Below are positions 12,120 through 25,700 of a stretch of 64,000 nt of DNA, one piece after another. The DNA is from Strongyloides papillosus (lineage: Eukaryota; Nematoda; Chromadorea; Rhabditida; Strongyloididae). A model generated the notes under the pieces. The model was given only the letters and a program-made list of their open reading frames with translations, did not search any database and had not been told where the DNA came from. The position numbers and the translations under genes are program-made. Where the stretch lies: positions 372,001 through 436,000 of the forward strand of contig SRSI01000066.1 in the NCBI GenBank assembly GCA_005656395.1, in the 5' to 3' direction. Position 1 is the stretch's first letter. Each line of letters starts with the position of its first letter.

Positions 12120-12854
12120 TTAAACGTTGTACTTGTATTCTGGAGCAATCCTATCAACAATCTGAAATAAAAAATTCATTAGAAATTAAAGATTACCCAA
12201 TTACTCTGCCAGACTCAATTAATAAAATATAATTGTTTTTTGATTAATAAAATAAAAATAAGACGTTATGTTATTTAACAAGATTATGGGAATAGAAAAC
12301 AATTAAATGGAATTAATTAGAAAAATAGAGGCTGGTAGAGAATATTTTCTCCTGGTAAATCCCAATTCTTTTTCAGGCACTTACCTGTCTTATAATTGGT
12401 AAATATAAAATATTTCCTATAACTGGTAAGCTTCTTATAAAATTTATTACTGTTGGGAGGAAACCACTGAAAAAAATTCGTATTTTAAAAAACAATCATA
12501 TAACGTACCCGAAAAGCATTATGAATCCCCACAATTCAATAAATATACCTATGAAAGACCATCCACAAAGGACAACAAATATCCCACCAAAAAATAAACA
12601 AGTTCCTTTTGCTTTGTGCCATTGAAAAAAAAACAGTATTGTTTGCCTAACTCCAATTAATAAAGTTATACCAGATAAAAATAGAAGATTTCCTATTGCT
12701 AGTAATGCAGCATCAAATAATAGAAGAACACCAAGAATAACAAATGTTATACCAAAAAGTGTTAGTCCCAGACCAATTTCTAAAAATTTAAATATCTTAA
12801 TAACAATTAGATAAAAATTAACCTACGTTTTGATGTACTCAACTCAAAATTCAT
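12120..12854 (-). CDS. GOLT1: GOLT1/Got1 Golgi transport protein
   Basis: Got1-family proteins are small four-helix membrane proteins of the ER-Golgi route. Four exons (12854-12839, 12779-12509, 12466-12385, 12161-12120) make 136 aa, the normal family length (about 138). Diagnostic stretches are [55 protein letters not shown] and [18 protein letters not shown]. The first exon is only 16 bases (MNFEL plus one base); splicing at GTACAT restores the conserved Lys-Ile-Gly, whereas a later GT would break frame. The last intron is about 220 bases, unusually long for this window. It lies divergent to the calpain gene. Confidence 0.9.
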
Positions 12855-14109
12855 TTCCAAAATTATATTTAAATAAAATAAATATTCTTTACAACAAATT
12901 CCAAACAAAAAACCTTTTCAATGGTATATTCTACTCTTTAATTATTTTTTTTCTAATAATTTCAATAAATTTCGTTCTTTTGTAAACCAGTTAAAAGACA
13001 AACAATTCCACGTAAAAAATATCTTACAAAGAACTTTGGAATGCGATGTATTCTAGAATTCTTATCGCACCTTATATTGTTTACCTTTGTATTAAAAAAA
13101 ATTCAATTTTTTATCATTTAAAAATTCACATGTTTATTATCAAAATTTCATTCAATAATTTACCTTTAGACGAGAAAAATAAAATTGAAAATTTCTAAAA
13201 TAATGTTAATTATGATAATAATTATCTCAATCTAATATTTTATTTATTTAGTATAAAACCATACTTTATTATATAACAAAGAATATACATTATTATAACC
13301 TTCATACTTACAACTTTTTTTTATATTCTTTGCAGCTCGATTATTTTAAAAATGAGTACATTGGTTCCTAATGTTCCGGTTGAATAATGAAAAAGCATAT
13401 CCATAATTATCAACTTTGCGATGCTAATATTTTCTAGTAGAATAAACACAAAAAATCTGGATTTTCAGCGCATTTTCCATGGAGATTAATGTTTTATCAA
13501 TGTTAAACCTTTATTTTTTTTAAACTTTCATTTTCTATTTAAAGATGATGAAATTTCAGAGAGATTAAATTTAAATAGCAGTCAATATTATTTGAAACAC
13601 TATATGTTTGTATCCTTAAAATTAAATTTCCAATAGATCTCTCTTTATAATTATTCACAAAAAAAGTATTCTTTTGTTTCACTTTCTGAACAACAATTTT
13701 GTTGTAGGTAGGTAAAAATCAGCTTGTTTCGAACATTTTAACATATCATTTTCTTGATTTATATGTATCGATTTTTATACAAATTAGTCATTTAATAATA
13801 TACGCTGAAATCCATTGTTCGAAAAATCAATTGATTTTTACCTATCAATTCTTGTTTATCAGCAAAAATATCATAGATTTACTAATACTTTTGTTATAAT
13901 TATATAAAATTATATCACCGTAAAAACAGAACAGAAGAAATTTTTATTAAAGTTGAATTAACTTGTTTTATCTAGAAAAATTAATCTACAATGTTATTTA
14001 TAATATAATTTGTCGATGAGATAATGTTAAATAATTGAAACTTAAATTTTTTAAAACTCATTTGTACATAAAGTTTTTTATTTAGATTAAAGGTTTTTCA
14101 TCTATAATT
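12855..14109. other. Intergenic between divergent GOLT1 and calpain genes
   Basis: About 1.25 kb probably holding both promoters. It has an imperfect inverted repeat (13707-13846) and, next to it, CAACAATTTTGTTG (13691-13704), a perfect short palindrome. A TTTGCAG acceptor-like site at about 13335 precedes a very short frame that I could not join to any gene. Confidence 0.45.
13707..13846. repeat. Imperfect inverted repeat, about 30-nt arms
   Basis: The left arm (13707-13735, GGTAGGTAAAAATCAGC and on) pairs with the right arm (13816-13846, ending TTGATTTTTACCTATC) with a few mismatches and small indels. The arms share the TGTTCGAAA / TTTCGAACA end and the ATTTTTACCT / AGGTAAAAAT end. The loop is about 80 bases. 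It could be a small foldback element, a MITE remnant or a hairpin precursor. No flanking target-site duplication was recognised. Confidence 0.4.
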
Positions 14110-16553
14110 ATGTATCCAATTCTTAGTAACTTTGGAGACTTAAATGTCACAAATGAATGGTCATGTCCAAGTTGTACTTTGCTAAATCCCATAAATGTAC
14201 CTGTTTGTGGCGCATGTGGCTGTAATATACCTAATCTGGGAATGAGAGTTGTAAATATAAATAGTAGTTCAAATCTACCGCCATGTAAGTGTTTACTTTA
14301 TAAAAAATATATATTAAATTTTTTAAAGTATCTGCATTTACTTCAATGGTTAGAAATTTACGCAAATCAACATCTTCTATGATTTCACACAATATTAATA
14401 AATTTCAAAGAGATGTTCTTTCAAATTCCAATAATAAAGAATTTTTTGAAAAAAATTGGAAATGTATAAAATGTGCATTTATTAATGAAAGATCCAAAAT
14501 ATATTGTGAAGTTTGTAATTATGATAGAGGAACATTAAATTTTTCAAATGGTGAATATAACATTTGTCATAATTGTGATTTTCATGAAATATATGATTTG
14601 GGTAAAAAATATTGTTCCTTTTGTCTTGGTAAATTATCTAGAATTAATAAGACAAATAAAAGTAACTGTAACAGTGAAACTTCTACACTTCTTGAATATG
14701 AATCATTAACACATGAACAAAGTAGGCAAATTAAAGATATTTATAAAAATATTTATGATGATTGTGTAAAAAATAATGTTCCTTTTATTGATGATAGTTT
14801 TCCTCATTCTAAAAAAAGTATTGGTGAAAATATTATATCATATCATGGTCGACAATTACCTACCCATATAGAATGGCTTAGACCAGCACAAATATTTACA
14901 AAAGATGGCTGTAGTTATCGTTGGGCTGTTTTTCGTGATAATAATTTGTTAACTACAGATATTGAACAAGGTGCACTTGGAAATTGTTGGTTTCTATCTG
15001 CTTTAGCTGTTTGTACAGAAAGATTTGAAATTTTAAAGAAAATTTTCATTACACCCAATTATGAACACAATGGTATATATATTTTATCATTATGTATTGA
15101 TGGAATGTGGAAAAGTATAATCGTTGATGATTTTTTTCCATGTTCTCCTGTAAATAAACGTCAAATTTTTGCTGTAGGTAGAAGAAATCAATTATGGGTA
15201 CCTTTAATAGAAAAAGCTTTTGCTAAAGCTTACGGAAATTATGCAAATTTATCAGCCGGAACATCGGCAGAAGGTTTTAGTGCATTAACTGGTTGTCCTA
15301 CACAACAAATTGATTTACAAAATGAAATGTTTAAAGAATGTTCGGATATTTTATGGGTTAAAATATTATCAGCAAAAGAAGCCGGTTTTTTAATGGGATG
15401 TAGTGCTGGAAATCAATTTATTAGTGATACAGAATATTTAAATGTAGGACTTCAGAAACAACATGGATATTCATTTCTTGATGCTGTTACATTAAGTAAT
15501 GGTAAAAAAATTGTTAAATTACGTAATCCATGGGGTAGATTCGTATGGAATAAGGAATATAGTTATAATTGGAAAAATTGGAACATAAATGAAAAGAAAA
15601 AACTATTACCTAATGGTAATGAAGCGGGTATATTTTGGATGCCCTTTGAATCTTTTTACAAATATTTTACTAGTATAGAAATATGCAAAATAAGAAACAA
15701 TTGGAAAGAAATTAGAATTCCTCTTAAAACATGCTATGATTGGAGTAGTTCTTTCGCATTAAAGACTGTAAAAATTATTGTAACAGAAGATACTGAAGCA
15801 ACATTTGTATTGCATCAATCTAATTCGCGATCCAAAAATAGCTTACATGATTTGTTAATTGTCATTCATGAAGAAAATACTTTTTATGGGGGACCTGGAA
15901 AAATAGTTGGTTATTCAGAACAAAGTTTATTACCTTTTGTTGTAACAGAAGATGTATTTTTAAAAACTGGTATATATTTTGTTACTTACTTTTCATTCTA
16001 TGATTATGGTAATGAATTTAAAATTTCAAAAAATGATATGAGCAAAAAGTGTGACTTAATTATTTCAATTCATAGCTCTAGAACACTTCATGCTTCTGTA
16101 CTACCAGCATCGTTTTTATTTTATCAAAGATCTTTAGCAAACTTCGTAAAAACCTATGGTAAATTTGAAGCTCCGTCAAATACTAATGTTATTTTTTATA
16201 AAATGAAAAAAACGTCGTGTGGAGTTATTACGTATGTTGAAAATATTGACAAAAACAGGTGTGCATTTGTGAAATGTAAAGTTAACAATCATATAAATTT
16301 ATTGAGAACCAGACAATCTGCATCAACTTATGATGTAGTACCTCCAAATTCTGGAATGATAATTCATGTATTCACACAAATGGAACCATCACAAAGTTAT
16401 AGTATAGGATATACTTTAAAATGTTATTTGCAATATTTCCAAAAAGGAATTATAAACAAAGATCAGCCTTCAAATTTAATGAATAACCATAATAATCCAA
16501 ATTTGGATAAACCACATTTATTATCACTTCACTCACCATTTCCAATATTATAA
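14110..16553 (+). CDS. CAPN15: Calpain, CAPN15/small-optic-lobes type
   Basis: A non-classical calpain: RanBP2-type zinc fingers followed by a cysteine protease core and a C-terminal domain. Exons 14110-14284 and 14329-16553 give 799 aa. Finger 1 is EWSCPSCTLLNPINVPVCGA (about residues 16-36); finger 2 is NWKCIKCAF...CEVC (about 101-121); a third, looser Cys4 module is at about 138-157. These fingers bind ubiquitin or RNA in relatives. The protease has all three catalytic residues: Cys278 in GALGNCWFLSALA, His437 in KQHGYSFLDAV and Asn458 in KLRNPWGRF. No EF-hand penta domain is present, as expected for this subfamily. Activity is likely. It converges tail-to-tail with the Mi-2 gene, 131 bases away. 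Confidence 0.95.
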
Positions 16554-16684
16554 ATTATTCTTAATACTAAAATTTTGGTAAAACATTTATTTTAAAAATA
16601 AAAAATGTAAATTGAAATTTTAAAAAAAACACTTAAGAAATTAATAAAATTAGTATAAAAAAAGATGCTTGAGATCAGGAATAT

Positions 16685-19600
16685 TTATGATGACATTGAA
16701 GTTTCTTCTTCTTTTTTTATTTTTGCCTCAGAGACACCTTCTTGTACAAGAACTGGAGCACTATCAATTTCCATTTCTACTACATTATTATCTTCTTCCA
16801 CATTATTCGTAGATGTACAGTTATCATCAATTGAGTTTTCTGGAGATTCATTCATTTGAATTTCGTTTATTTCCTCTTTAATATCATCATTACTATTTAT
16901 AGTATTTGCTAAAATATTTTCCTTAGACTCATAATCACTGGCTATAAAGATAGCAAATTTAGGTTGTACACCAGTAATTTTTTCTTTTAATTCAGATGTA
17001 AAGAATGGAGCAGGAGGAGGAATACAACTTTGATTTGATAAAGCGGTATCATCTTTAACTGATAAACGCCTCAGTAAATCTTTTTCTGGTAAATTTATCT
17101 TCTTCAGTACATTGGTTAGATGATCGAGTGTAGTTGGAACACGAGCAGAGTCAGATTTCAAATCAGTAACTAAATCCTCAAGTTGACCAATTACTTTAGT
17201 CATTAAAACTCGATTTTTAAGTTCACTCTCTTTATCAATCTTAAAATCTACTGGCACGCTTTCTGGTACAGACGCAGTGTTATCATCACCATTCTCCTGT
17301 TTCTTCATATTTTCAGCTTTTTTTGCAATTGAAGCTTCAATTTGATTTGATATAAAATTAACACGTCTCAATTGCTCTTCTATAATCAAAGCTTGTTCTA
17401 ATAACTTATGTCGTCTTTGCATAAATTTAATCTTGTCTTGATAAGAAATTGAGACGTTATTGACTTCTTCGAAATACTCAAAAGGTTTCTTTAAGATAGC
17501 AAATCTTGGATCCTCAAAAATATCTCTGTAGTAGGCATAACCATGTATACATATTCCAAGGAGAAGCCAATAATCATGACGGCGATGCCAAACCTCATAT
17601 TTTTTACCACTAGAAGCAGTTTCCTCTTCTTTCTTCCACAAAGTATGAAGTTCAGTAAATCCACCATCATTGATATTGAACATACAATCCTCAATAGCTT
17701 TAACTTCCTTATCACTTTCTTTAATTTCAACAGTTTCAGGAATTGTTACCTCCATGGCGTCTTCTGCAATTTTTGTCTCATCTACAGGACACTCATTTAC
17801 TTCATTATCACCAACTTTTTGTGGTGGCACAGCTTCACTAGGTGTCATGTCTCTACTTTGACTTTGAGAGTTTGCTTCCATACCTAATTTTGCTGCTTTA
17901 TCCATTGCCTCTTTTATCTCTGGAATAGACCATTCGCCATTTAAAGATTCGAACTCATTTATCTTCTTCCTAATTAATCCCATCATTCCAATTCTTGACA
18001 AAATATGTTGTTTATTTAATCCTTCTCTTGGAACACCATCGCTGAAAAATTCACTTTTTGTTGAGGCATCCTCACACAAATGTCTTAAGAATAAAGCAGC
18101 ATAAACTTTGTATGCTCTCTCAGATTTGGATTTTAAATCAGGGACAAGCCATTGTGATTGGTAAGCATCATTTGGTGGCATACCCCATCTCATAATTGAT
18201 TGATAAAATGCTTTTCGTTGGCGAGGATTAAATCCAAGGATTTCTATTTGACCATTAACTTTTCCAACCAGTGGTGGTAAAACATCATCAGCATAATTTC
18301 TTCGTCGTTTAAGTTCATTTGCTGCTGAATCAGAGTCACCTTCATCCGAATCACCAGTATCATCAGAGAAACTTTCAGAGTAGTCATCATCATTGTCCTG
18401 GGCATTATTTTGCCAATCTTGTGTTACTGTATTTGTAGCATAATTAACCTGTTTCCTAATTCTTTTACCTTTTCCAAGTTTTTGAAGTTCACTTTCTTGG
18501 TCTTGTTCATAATGATGTCGCAGGAGTTTTTCCCAGTAATCTGGATCTGCTTCTCTACCTTCTTGTTTAATGACTTCTCTTTCAACTTCTTCATCTTCCT
18601 CTTCTTCTTCAACTTCTTTAGTTGCATAAGTGGCAACTTTAAATGTCGATAAATACTCATCTGACCAATCCTTTTTATCATCAACTTTCTCATTTGGATC
18701 AAATGGTTTTCTCTCCAATAATTTATCAATAGCTTCATCATCCCAAACAATAGCATTTTCACTTGGTTTCCCTTCACCATTTTCTTCATTGTTTTCATCA
18801 TCTTTAAATAATTCTTCTGTACCCCATCTTAATACATCATCCAACTCTGTTTTTGATAATGATGGTCCTTTATTTGCACTATTAGCACGTACAACTAAGT
18901 GATTTAATAACATTTTTTTCTTGGCAACAGAAGTAACTCTTTCTTCAACCGAATTCCTGGTTACAAAGCGGTAAACTAAAACAGTATTTTTTTGGCCTAA
19001 TCTATGGGCACGTGAAAATGCCTGAGTATCATTATGTGGATTCCAATCAGAGTCATAAATAATAACAGTATCAGCTGTAGCAAGATTAATACCCAATCCA
19101 CCGGCTCTTGTAGACAGTAAAAATATAAATTGCTTAGCACCAGGTGCATTGAAACGATCAATTGCTTCTTGTCTAATTTGACCAGTAATTGAACCATCAA
19201 TTCTTTCGTACTTATATCCTTCTGCTTCACAAAAATCTTCCAAAATATCCAACATCCTGGTCATTTGACTGAAAATTAGTACCCTATTGCCTTGTTCAAA
19301 AAGTTTCCTTAACATTTTCTGCATAACAACTAATTTACCACATGCCTTAACTAATGAATTCAATTCGTACATCCCATTTGCAGTTTTAGGTGCTTCAAGT
19401 GATGCTTTTGAAAACAAAAATGGATGGTTACAACATTTCTTTAGTTCCATCAAAATATTTATTAGTGAAATTGAAGAAGCACCTTTTATACTTAAAGCTT
19501 CGAAATTTCTTGTTAAAATATTACGATAGTATTTCCTCTGCATTGGTGCCAGATCTACTGGAACAATGAGTTCTGTTTTAGAAGGCATTCCTGTTAAAAC

Positions 19601-22083
19601 ATCAGCTTTAACTCTTCTTAACATATGTGGTCCAAGCATTGAATGAAGTTTTTGAATCTGATCTTCTTTAGAGACATCAGAGAATGCATTTGTAAAACTT
19701 TCTAAGTCGTTAAAGCTATCGGGACACAGAAAATTTAAAAGATGGAATAACTCTTCGAGGTTATTTTGTAATGGTGTACCAGTTAACAGGAGACGATAAC
19801 CTATATCATACTCACGTAAATTTCTAAAGAACAATGATTGATTATTTTTCAATCTATGTGCTTCATCAACAACTACAGCACCCCAATGAATAGATGAAAG
19901 AATAGCTTTGTCAATGTTAACAAGTTCATAAGAAGTTAATAATACATGGAATTTTATATTATTTGAATTTTTCATCCGAGTTGCTTTCGTACCACTTCTA
20001 ACTGCACCTTCAACGAATGAAAATTCGTGTTCCCGAATTATAGCTCTAGCATCTTTATCACCAGCATATGTTACACAGTAGAAATCTTTACACCATGTAT
20101 GTGCTTCACGTTCCCAATTTAATAATGTTGACAATGGTGCAGCAACTAAAAATGGACCACGACAGGCATTTTCTTTGTAAAGAGAATATAAGAAAGACAT
20201 TGCTTGAATTGTTTTACCCAAACCCATTTCATCAGCAAGAATAGAATGTGTACCTTGAGAATAACAATGCCTAAGCCAATTTATACCTTCTAATTGATAT
20301 GGATGAAGTGTACACCCACTTTCAGAAATATATTCAGGTTGAACTTCATGCTTTTTCCTTATATCGTATGTTATTTTTTTCTTCTTTGGATCATCCTCAG
20401 TAATTCCGTCTTCGGCTTTTTTAGCATCGATTTTCTTTCTTATAAGCTTAGGAATCTGTTCACCAGTCATGTTATGTCTATGTTGCCAGTAATTAATGAT
20501 AGCTTGATCATATCCAGGAATATCAAAATCATCCCTTTCCCATGTAGATTTATCATAGGCTAACTCCGACCATTTCACCAAATAATCATACTGATTTTTC
20601 CCATAACTAACATGATTGATAATTCTTTGGATAACTAACCAACAGGGTTTAATTCCATATTTATAGAATCGGTCATACAACTCTAATGGATCATGTGCCT
20701 TATTTTTACGGTGAACTCTTTCTTCTCCATCACCATTATCATTGTCTTCATCTTCGTCAAGATAAGGTGGACGATCAGGATCAGTTTTTCTCCAGTAAGT
20801 TCTCCATTGCATGACATGATGAACTTCCATTGCCAGATCTGATATCCATTCACAATGCCAATGCGACTGATATTTCCATTTTATAAATAAATATTTCTCT
20901 TTCTGAGGTTCCATCTTATGTGATGGTCTTAAAAAAGTTATTTCTTTTATCTTCTGCAAACTTTCTGCATCATTACCGGTAGGCAATTGACTCTTCTTCC
21001 ATGGTTCTGGGTATGGAATTTCTTCATATTTCCAAGACAAAATTTTATCAGGTTTGTTTGGAGGTTCTGGAATTGTACAACGAGGACAAAGAAAATCATC
21101 ACCCGGGAGCTCCTTAAGTGGTGGATTAATACAATATCCATGAACACTATATGGGCAATTAGAACAATATAAGAGATATTCTCCTCCCTTAAAATTACTT
21201 TAGAAACAAAAATAATAATCAATATTAACCATACCTTACATACGTAACAAAATTGTTTATGCTTTGCAATTTTTTCCTTCAATTCTACTTCATCTCTACA
21301 TCCTGGACACATCCAATCTCCTTCTGGTGGTTCATCCAAATCTGGGTCAGAACAAGATAAATGGTAAGCTCTAGGACAAAAATCACACAGTAAAACTTCA
21401 CCATCACCTTTACAAGATTCGCAATAATCGTTATGTTCAATGTTTTCTAGCTTTGGTTTTTTAATTTTTGCTGCTTCGACCGCAGCCTTCTTCTCTGCGA
21501 TTTTGCGAAGACGTTCCGCTTTCTTTTCCTCTCTCTCACGTTCCTCCTCATCGAGTTTTCGATCATGAGCCTTAAGGTATTCTTCAAAGTCGTCGTCGGA
21601 ATTATCACCAAGATCATTATGTCTCGAACTTTTACTTCTCCCTTCCTTAACAGATTTCTCTCTACTACTTGTATCTCTACCACCTCTTTTTCCACTTCTG
21701 ACTCCGTTAAAAGATGACTGAAGTTCTTGGAACTCTTTATACTTAGCAGTAATAAGTAGTGTTAATTTATGAGGTTTAGCACCTGGATTAGTACCTTCGA
21801 AAATATCACGATATCTTGATTGGAACTGACGATAAGATGTAATTTCTTCAAAATCCTCATTACTGTATTCTATTTCAGTATTAACTAAATTATGCTGCTC
21901 ACAGACATCATTTACCGCTTCCGTTTTGACGCTTTTCCTACTCTTTTTTGATTTTGTGGTTCTACTTTTTCTTGTACCATACTCTTCCTCCTCGTCTGAT
22001 GGGATGACAGAATCATCTTTCATTTCAACTTGAGATCCATCTTGAGATTCATCTCCTTGCATCATATCATCATTGGAAGACAT
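16685..22083 (-). CDS. let-418: Mi-2/CHD4-type chromatin remodeller
   Basis: ATPase of NuRD/MEC-type complexes that slides nucleosomes and represses genes. Exons 22083-21235 and 21187-16685 give 1783 aa. Order: acidic N-terminus, CHDNT-like segment (about 72-120), Lys/Glu-rich helix (about 170-210), PHD1 (about 221-262, CESCKGDGEVLLCDFC), PHD2 (about 279-325, split by the intron at CYVCK/GGEYLLYC), two chromodomains (about 375-520), and the SNF2 ATPase with DEMGLGKT (about 602-609) and DEAH (about 724-727). These are followed by the helicase C lobe (RAGGLGINL, RAHRLGQ), an acidic linker, and the DUF1087/DUF1086/CHDCT2-type C-terminus. The 47-base intron uses acceptor TTTTAAG; an alternative AAAG 10 bases earlier breaks frame. 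All motifs are intact. LET-418 and CHD-3 are the two C. elegans relatives; I cannot tell which is closer. Confidence 0.96.
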
Positions 22084-22712
22084 GCTAAAATCTACAAATA
22101 AAATTAATCGTTAAAAAAATTATAAAAATGGACACTTTTTTTATTTTACATAAAAACACTAATTTAGTGAGAAAGCGCGCAAAGCAAAGTATACAAAGAT
22201 TGGAGAATAGTTTTGCACAACAACGCGAATGTCTATTGACATGGAGCAAAAAATGTGAGGCTTGTTAATAATATATATAATAATGCGTAATATGAAACTC
22301 CACCCTAATTTTTTTTTATTTGGTTCCAACCTAATTCAGTTGGTATATTACGTAATGGATTGAGATGACATTATCAAGAGCGAAAAAGATTGTAGTAGAG
22401 TATAACGTACTTTTTTTGCCGCGTTTAATCTTTTATATATAAAGGAGATCGTATTAAAAAAATTAAGGTGTAGTAAAAAAAAACATGTAAAATAAATATT
22501 AATTGTAAATTATTATAGTATAACCATTTTTTCTACTATTAAATGTGTAAGTATTACGAATGTTATTTTAGTAAAATGTAGTAAGTTAGTTATTTGTGTA
22601 AATAATAATAAAATTTATTAATCAATAAAAATATCTATTTTAATAAAAAAGATGTACAATAATTATATTATTAATACCAAGTATACTCTTTACTCTGCAT
22701 AATACATGTTTT
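22084..22712. other. Intergenic, Mi-2 promoter region
   Basis: Two candidate trans-splice acceptors (TTTGTAG, TTTTAG) lie within about 20 bases upstream of the Mi-2 start codon. A small CpG-bearing patch, GAAAGCGCGCAAAGC (22171-22185), is unusual for this AT-rich DNA and may be a factor site. The remainder is the 3' flank of the Mi-2 side's upstream neighbour, AT-rich. Confidence 0.45.
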
Positions 22713-25700
22713 TTAATCGCTGATGTCTGTATCATCCCATGGAATAAGGTCTGTTCGGACTTTTGAATCATCTTTTCCTTCTAAAAAATATGTTAAAAGC
22801 GTCCCAACGCCTTCGATTCTTACTCCTCCACGTGGGACACAAATAAATTCAGGAAATTTTTCGGACAACAATTGAAAACTTCTCAAAGTCATTTGTATAC
22901 GATCTGGAACACCATTTTGTTCCATTTTAGAAGCAATTAATGCAGTATGTCCAAAAATACAAAAACGTGGTGCTTTTAAACCTATTACACCAGAAAAAAC
23001 AGGACCACTATTAAAACCAAATCGACATTGTAAATGTTTTTCTGGACGGTGAGGAACTTTATATCCTAATAGAAATTCTTTCATTTGCAATGTCATATTT
23101 GCAATGTTTTTAACATTATTATATTTTGAAGGTTCTGGTACTCCACAACTCACAACATAAGCGTCACCAATTGTTTCAATTTTAAAACATTTATTCTCTG
23201 TAATTATTCTATCAAAATTTTTTGCTAATCCAGCAAGTAAATTAACTACTTCCATAGGTAGTATGCCACTGCATAATGATGTAAATCCTACAATATCTGA
23301 ATTCATAACCGTACAATACTTATAAGTCTTTGCTTCAATTTTTCTCCCTAGTTTTATATCATCAGCTACAGACTTTGGTATCAGTTCTAACAATATTTGT
23401 TCCGCACGTTGTTGTTCTTTTTCTAATTGTCCAGTTCTTTCTTCAATTAAATTTTCTAGATTATTTGTGTATTGTTCTAGATTTTTTATCATTTGGTCAA
23501 CTAAACTTCCTGGCATTTTTAATGTAGCATCGGTTATTTTCCTTGCCATATTTGAATCTGGACGAAGTGATGCATTTCCATTGTAACATTTATGCATTAA
23601 ACTTATCAAATCAGGATGAACGTCATTGTGGTTTTCAGGAATTGTTGGATACAAAGGGATTAAAGATTCAGCTTGTACATTAAAAAAACCACAATCTTCA
23701 TCTTCATTCTTTTGAATATTGTAAGAATCATCAATTTCAACAACTCTTTTTTTAAATAACATTTCATACAATATGATTCCAAATGAATATATATCCTGTT
23801 TTTGGCCTTCCAGAGTAGTAAATTCCAATTTTTCGGCTTTGTTTGTATTCATTTTATTTTTAATTGCTTTTCGCAACTCTGGAGCATAGTAATGTAGATC
23901 ACTGTTCATAATAATTGGAAAGTCTTTTTTACCTGTTAAAATATTATTAGATTTCCATTTAAAAAGCATTCTTAAAGTACAACAACCACCAACTTTCAAA
24001 ATCCAATGAGAATCAATCCAACAATTTGCTGGAGTCAGTCCCCCATGATAATGTAATGAAGATGAATGAATATAGTCTAATGCTTTAAGGATATCTCTAA
24101 CAAAAGCACCTGTAAAATCTTTTCCTATATCAACATCCCGTATTATTTTATTTTGTTGATTAAAGAGCATAGATGAAAGATTTCCTCTCATCGCATACTG
24201 CCATACAAAACTTATTTCACTGTTTTTATTATCAATACAAATCCCCACAAAAGGATTTATATTATCATGAATAGTTTGACGAAGCTAAAAATAAAGTAAT
24301 GTCAAAAAAGAAAGTACAAAATTATCAAACAAACAGTAAACAATAATTGCATATCCTGTTTATCATATGCCATTTTTTCTGTTAATTGAAATGGTTCAAC
24401 AAGTACATTCCCTGTACCCTTTATATGTCCTACATAACAATTTCTTAATATCTCTCTCATTTTAACTTTTGATTCAAATTGTTGATGCATACTATGCATA
24501 CTTAAATTACTTTGTATTCCTCCTGAACTTCCTATTATATGACAGTCATCATCTAAAACTTCTAAGTCATCTGCTTCGATTGCCCATGGCATATTTGCTG
24601 TTTCACCAGTTCTCATACGCCTAACAAAAACAAATAGTAATGTTACTAACAAAACTGTAAGTATAACTGCTACAATTATTATAATTGTTCCTGTTTGATC
24701 GCACAATTCACCATCAAAGCCACAAGACGGCATATCTTGAGGTAAATCTTCTAGTATACGGGCATTTACATCTATTATAGAAGCTTTTAATGCCAAACAA
24801 TTGTCTTTGTAACTTAAATCAATTGTGTCAGAAATACAGTTATCATTAATAGTAACATTCATAAAATTATTATAACCTTTAAGTGTTGTTGAATATTCTA
24901 TAGAATATATTTTATATGGAGAAACTCGCTGATTGGAATTATCAAAATATATAGGACCGTAAGGACCATCAATTTTATTATTTCTCATATAATCTATTAA
25001 ATATGTTGAATATTGAGGTGTTGAAAATAATGAGATATTGTTTGCTGAGTGAATGTATGCTTTGGTCATCATAAACATATATGTATATGCAGTTTCAAAA
25101 AGTTGTATATAAAATAGTACACTATTATCATTTGATTGAAGAGAATATAAAGTTTTAAATTCAGATATTCGTTCTTGTGGATAATAATCATTTTTTAACT
25201 AATCACAACAAAAATGCGTATATTTTTAAAAATTTTTAAACTTACAACAATTGTTCTATCAAATAATTGAAGAATAGTTTCATTAATACTCCCATTAGAC
25301 ATTATCCAAGGATCGGATGGTTGTGGATATTGAAATAGTTTAAATATAATTGACATATAATTATTTGTTTTCATATCATTTGCAATTGATGCTTCCATAT
25401 ATGTTTTATAATCATCTAGTGTGGGGCCTAGAATAGGTACAAATATTCTTGCTTTATTTTTTGCTTCACTTAAAAGATTACTCATATAATCAAAATTTTT
25501 TATTTGTTCTTCATTCACATTTAAAGATTCTTTAATAGTTATAGAATTGGCAACAAGAATATCTTTCACCGTTTTAAGTATTAAATTTTTTTCAGTTGAT
25601 AAAAATGATTTTCCTTTAAATCTTGTCATACATTCATCACAATAAATTAGAGTTATTTTTTTCCAATTTAATATTTCCAAAATTGTATATAAATTTGTAG

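Noticed and set aside
13330..13400. Exon-like stretch after TTTGCAG, ending LDYFKNEYIGS
   Set aside because: No upstream exon could be found to join it to; probably chance.
18410..18902. Several plus-strand frames across the acidic linker of the Mi-2 gene
   Set aside because: Antisense shadows of Glu/Asp-rich codons; give Phe/Ser-rich peptides without motifs.
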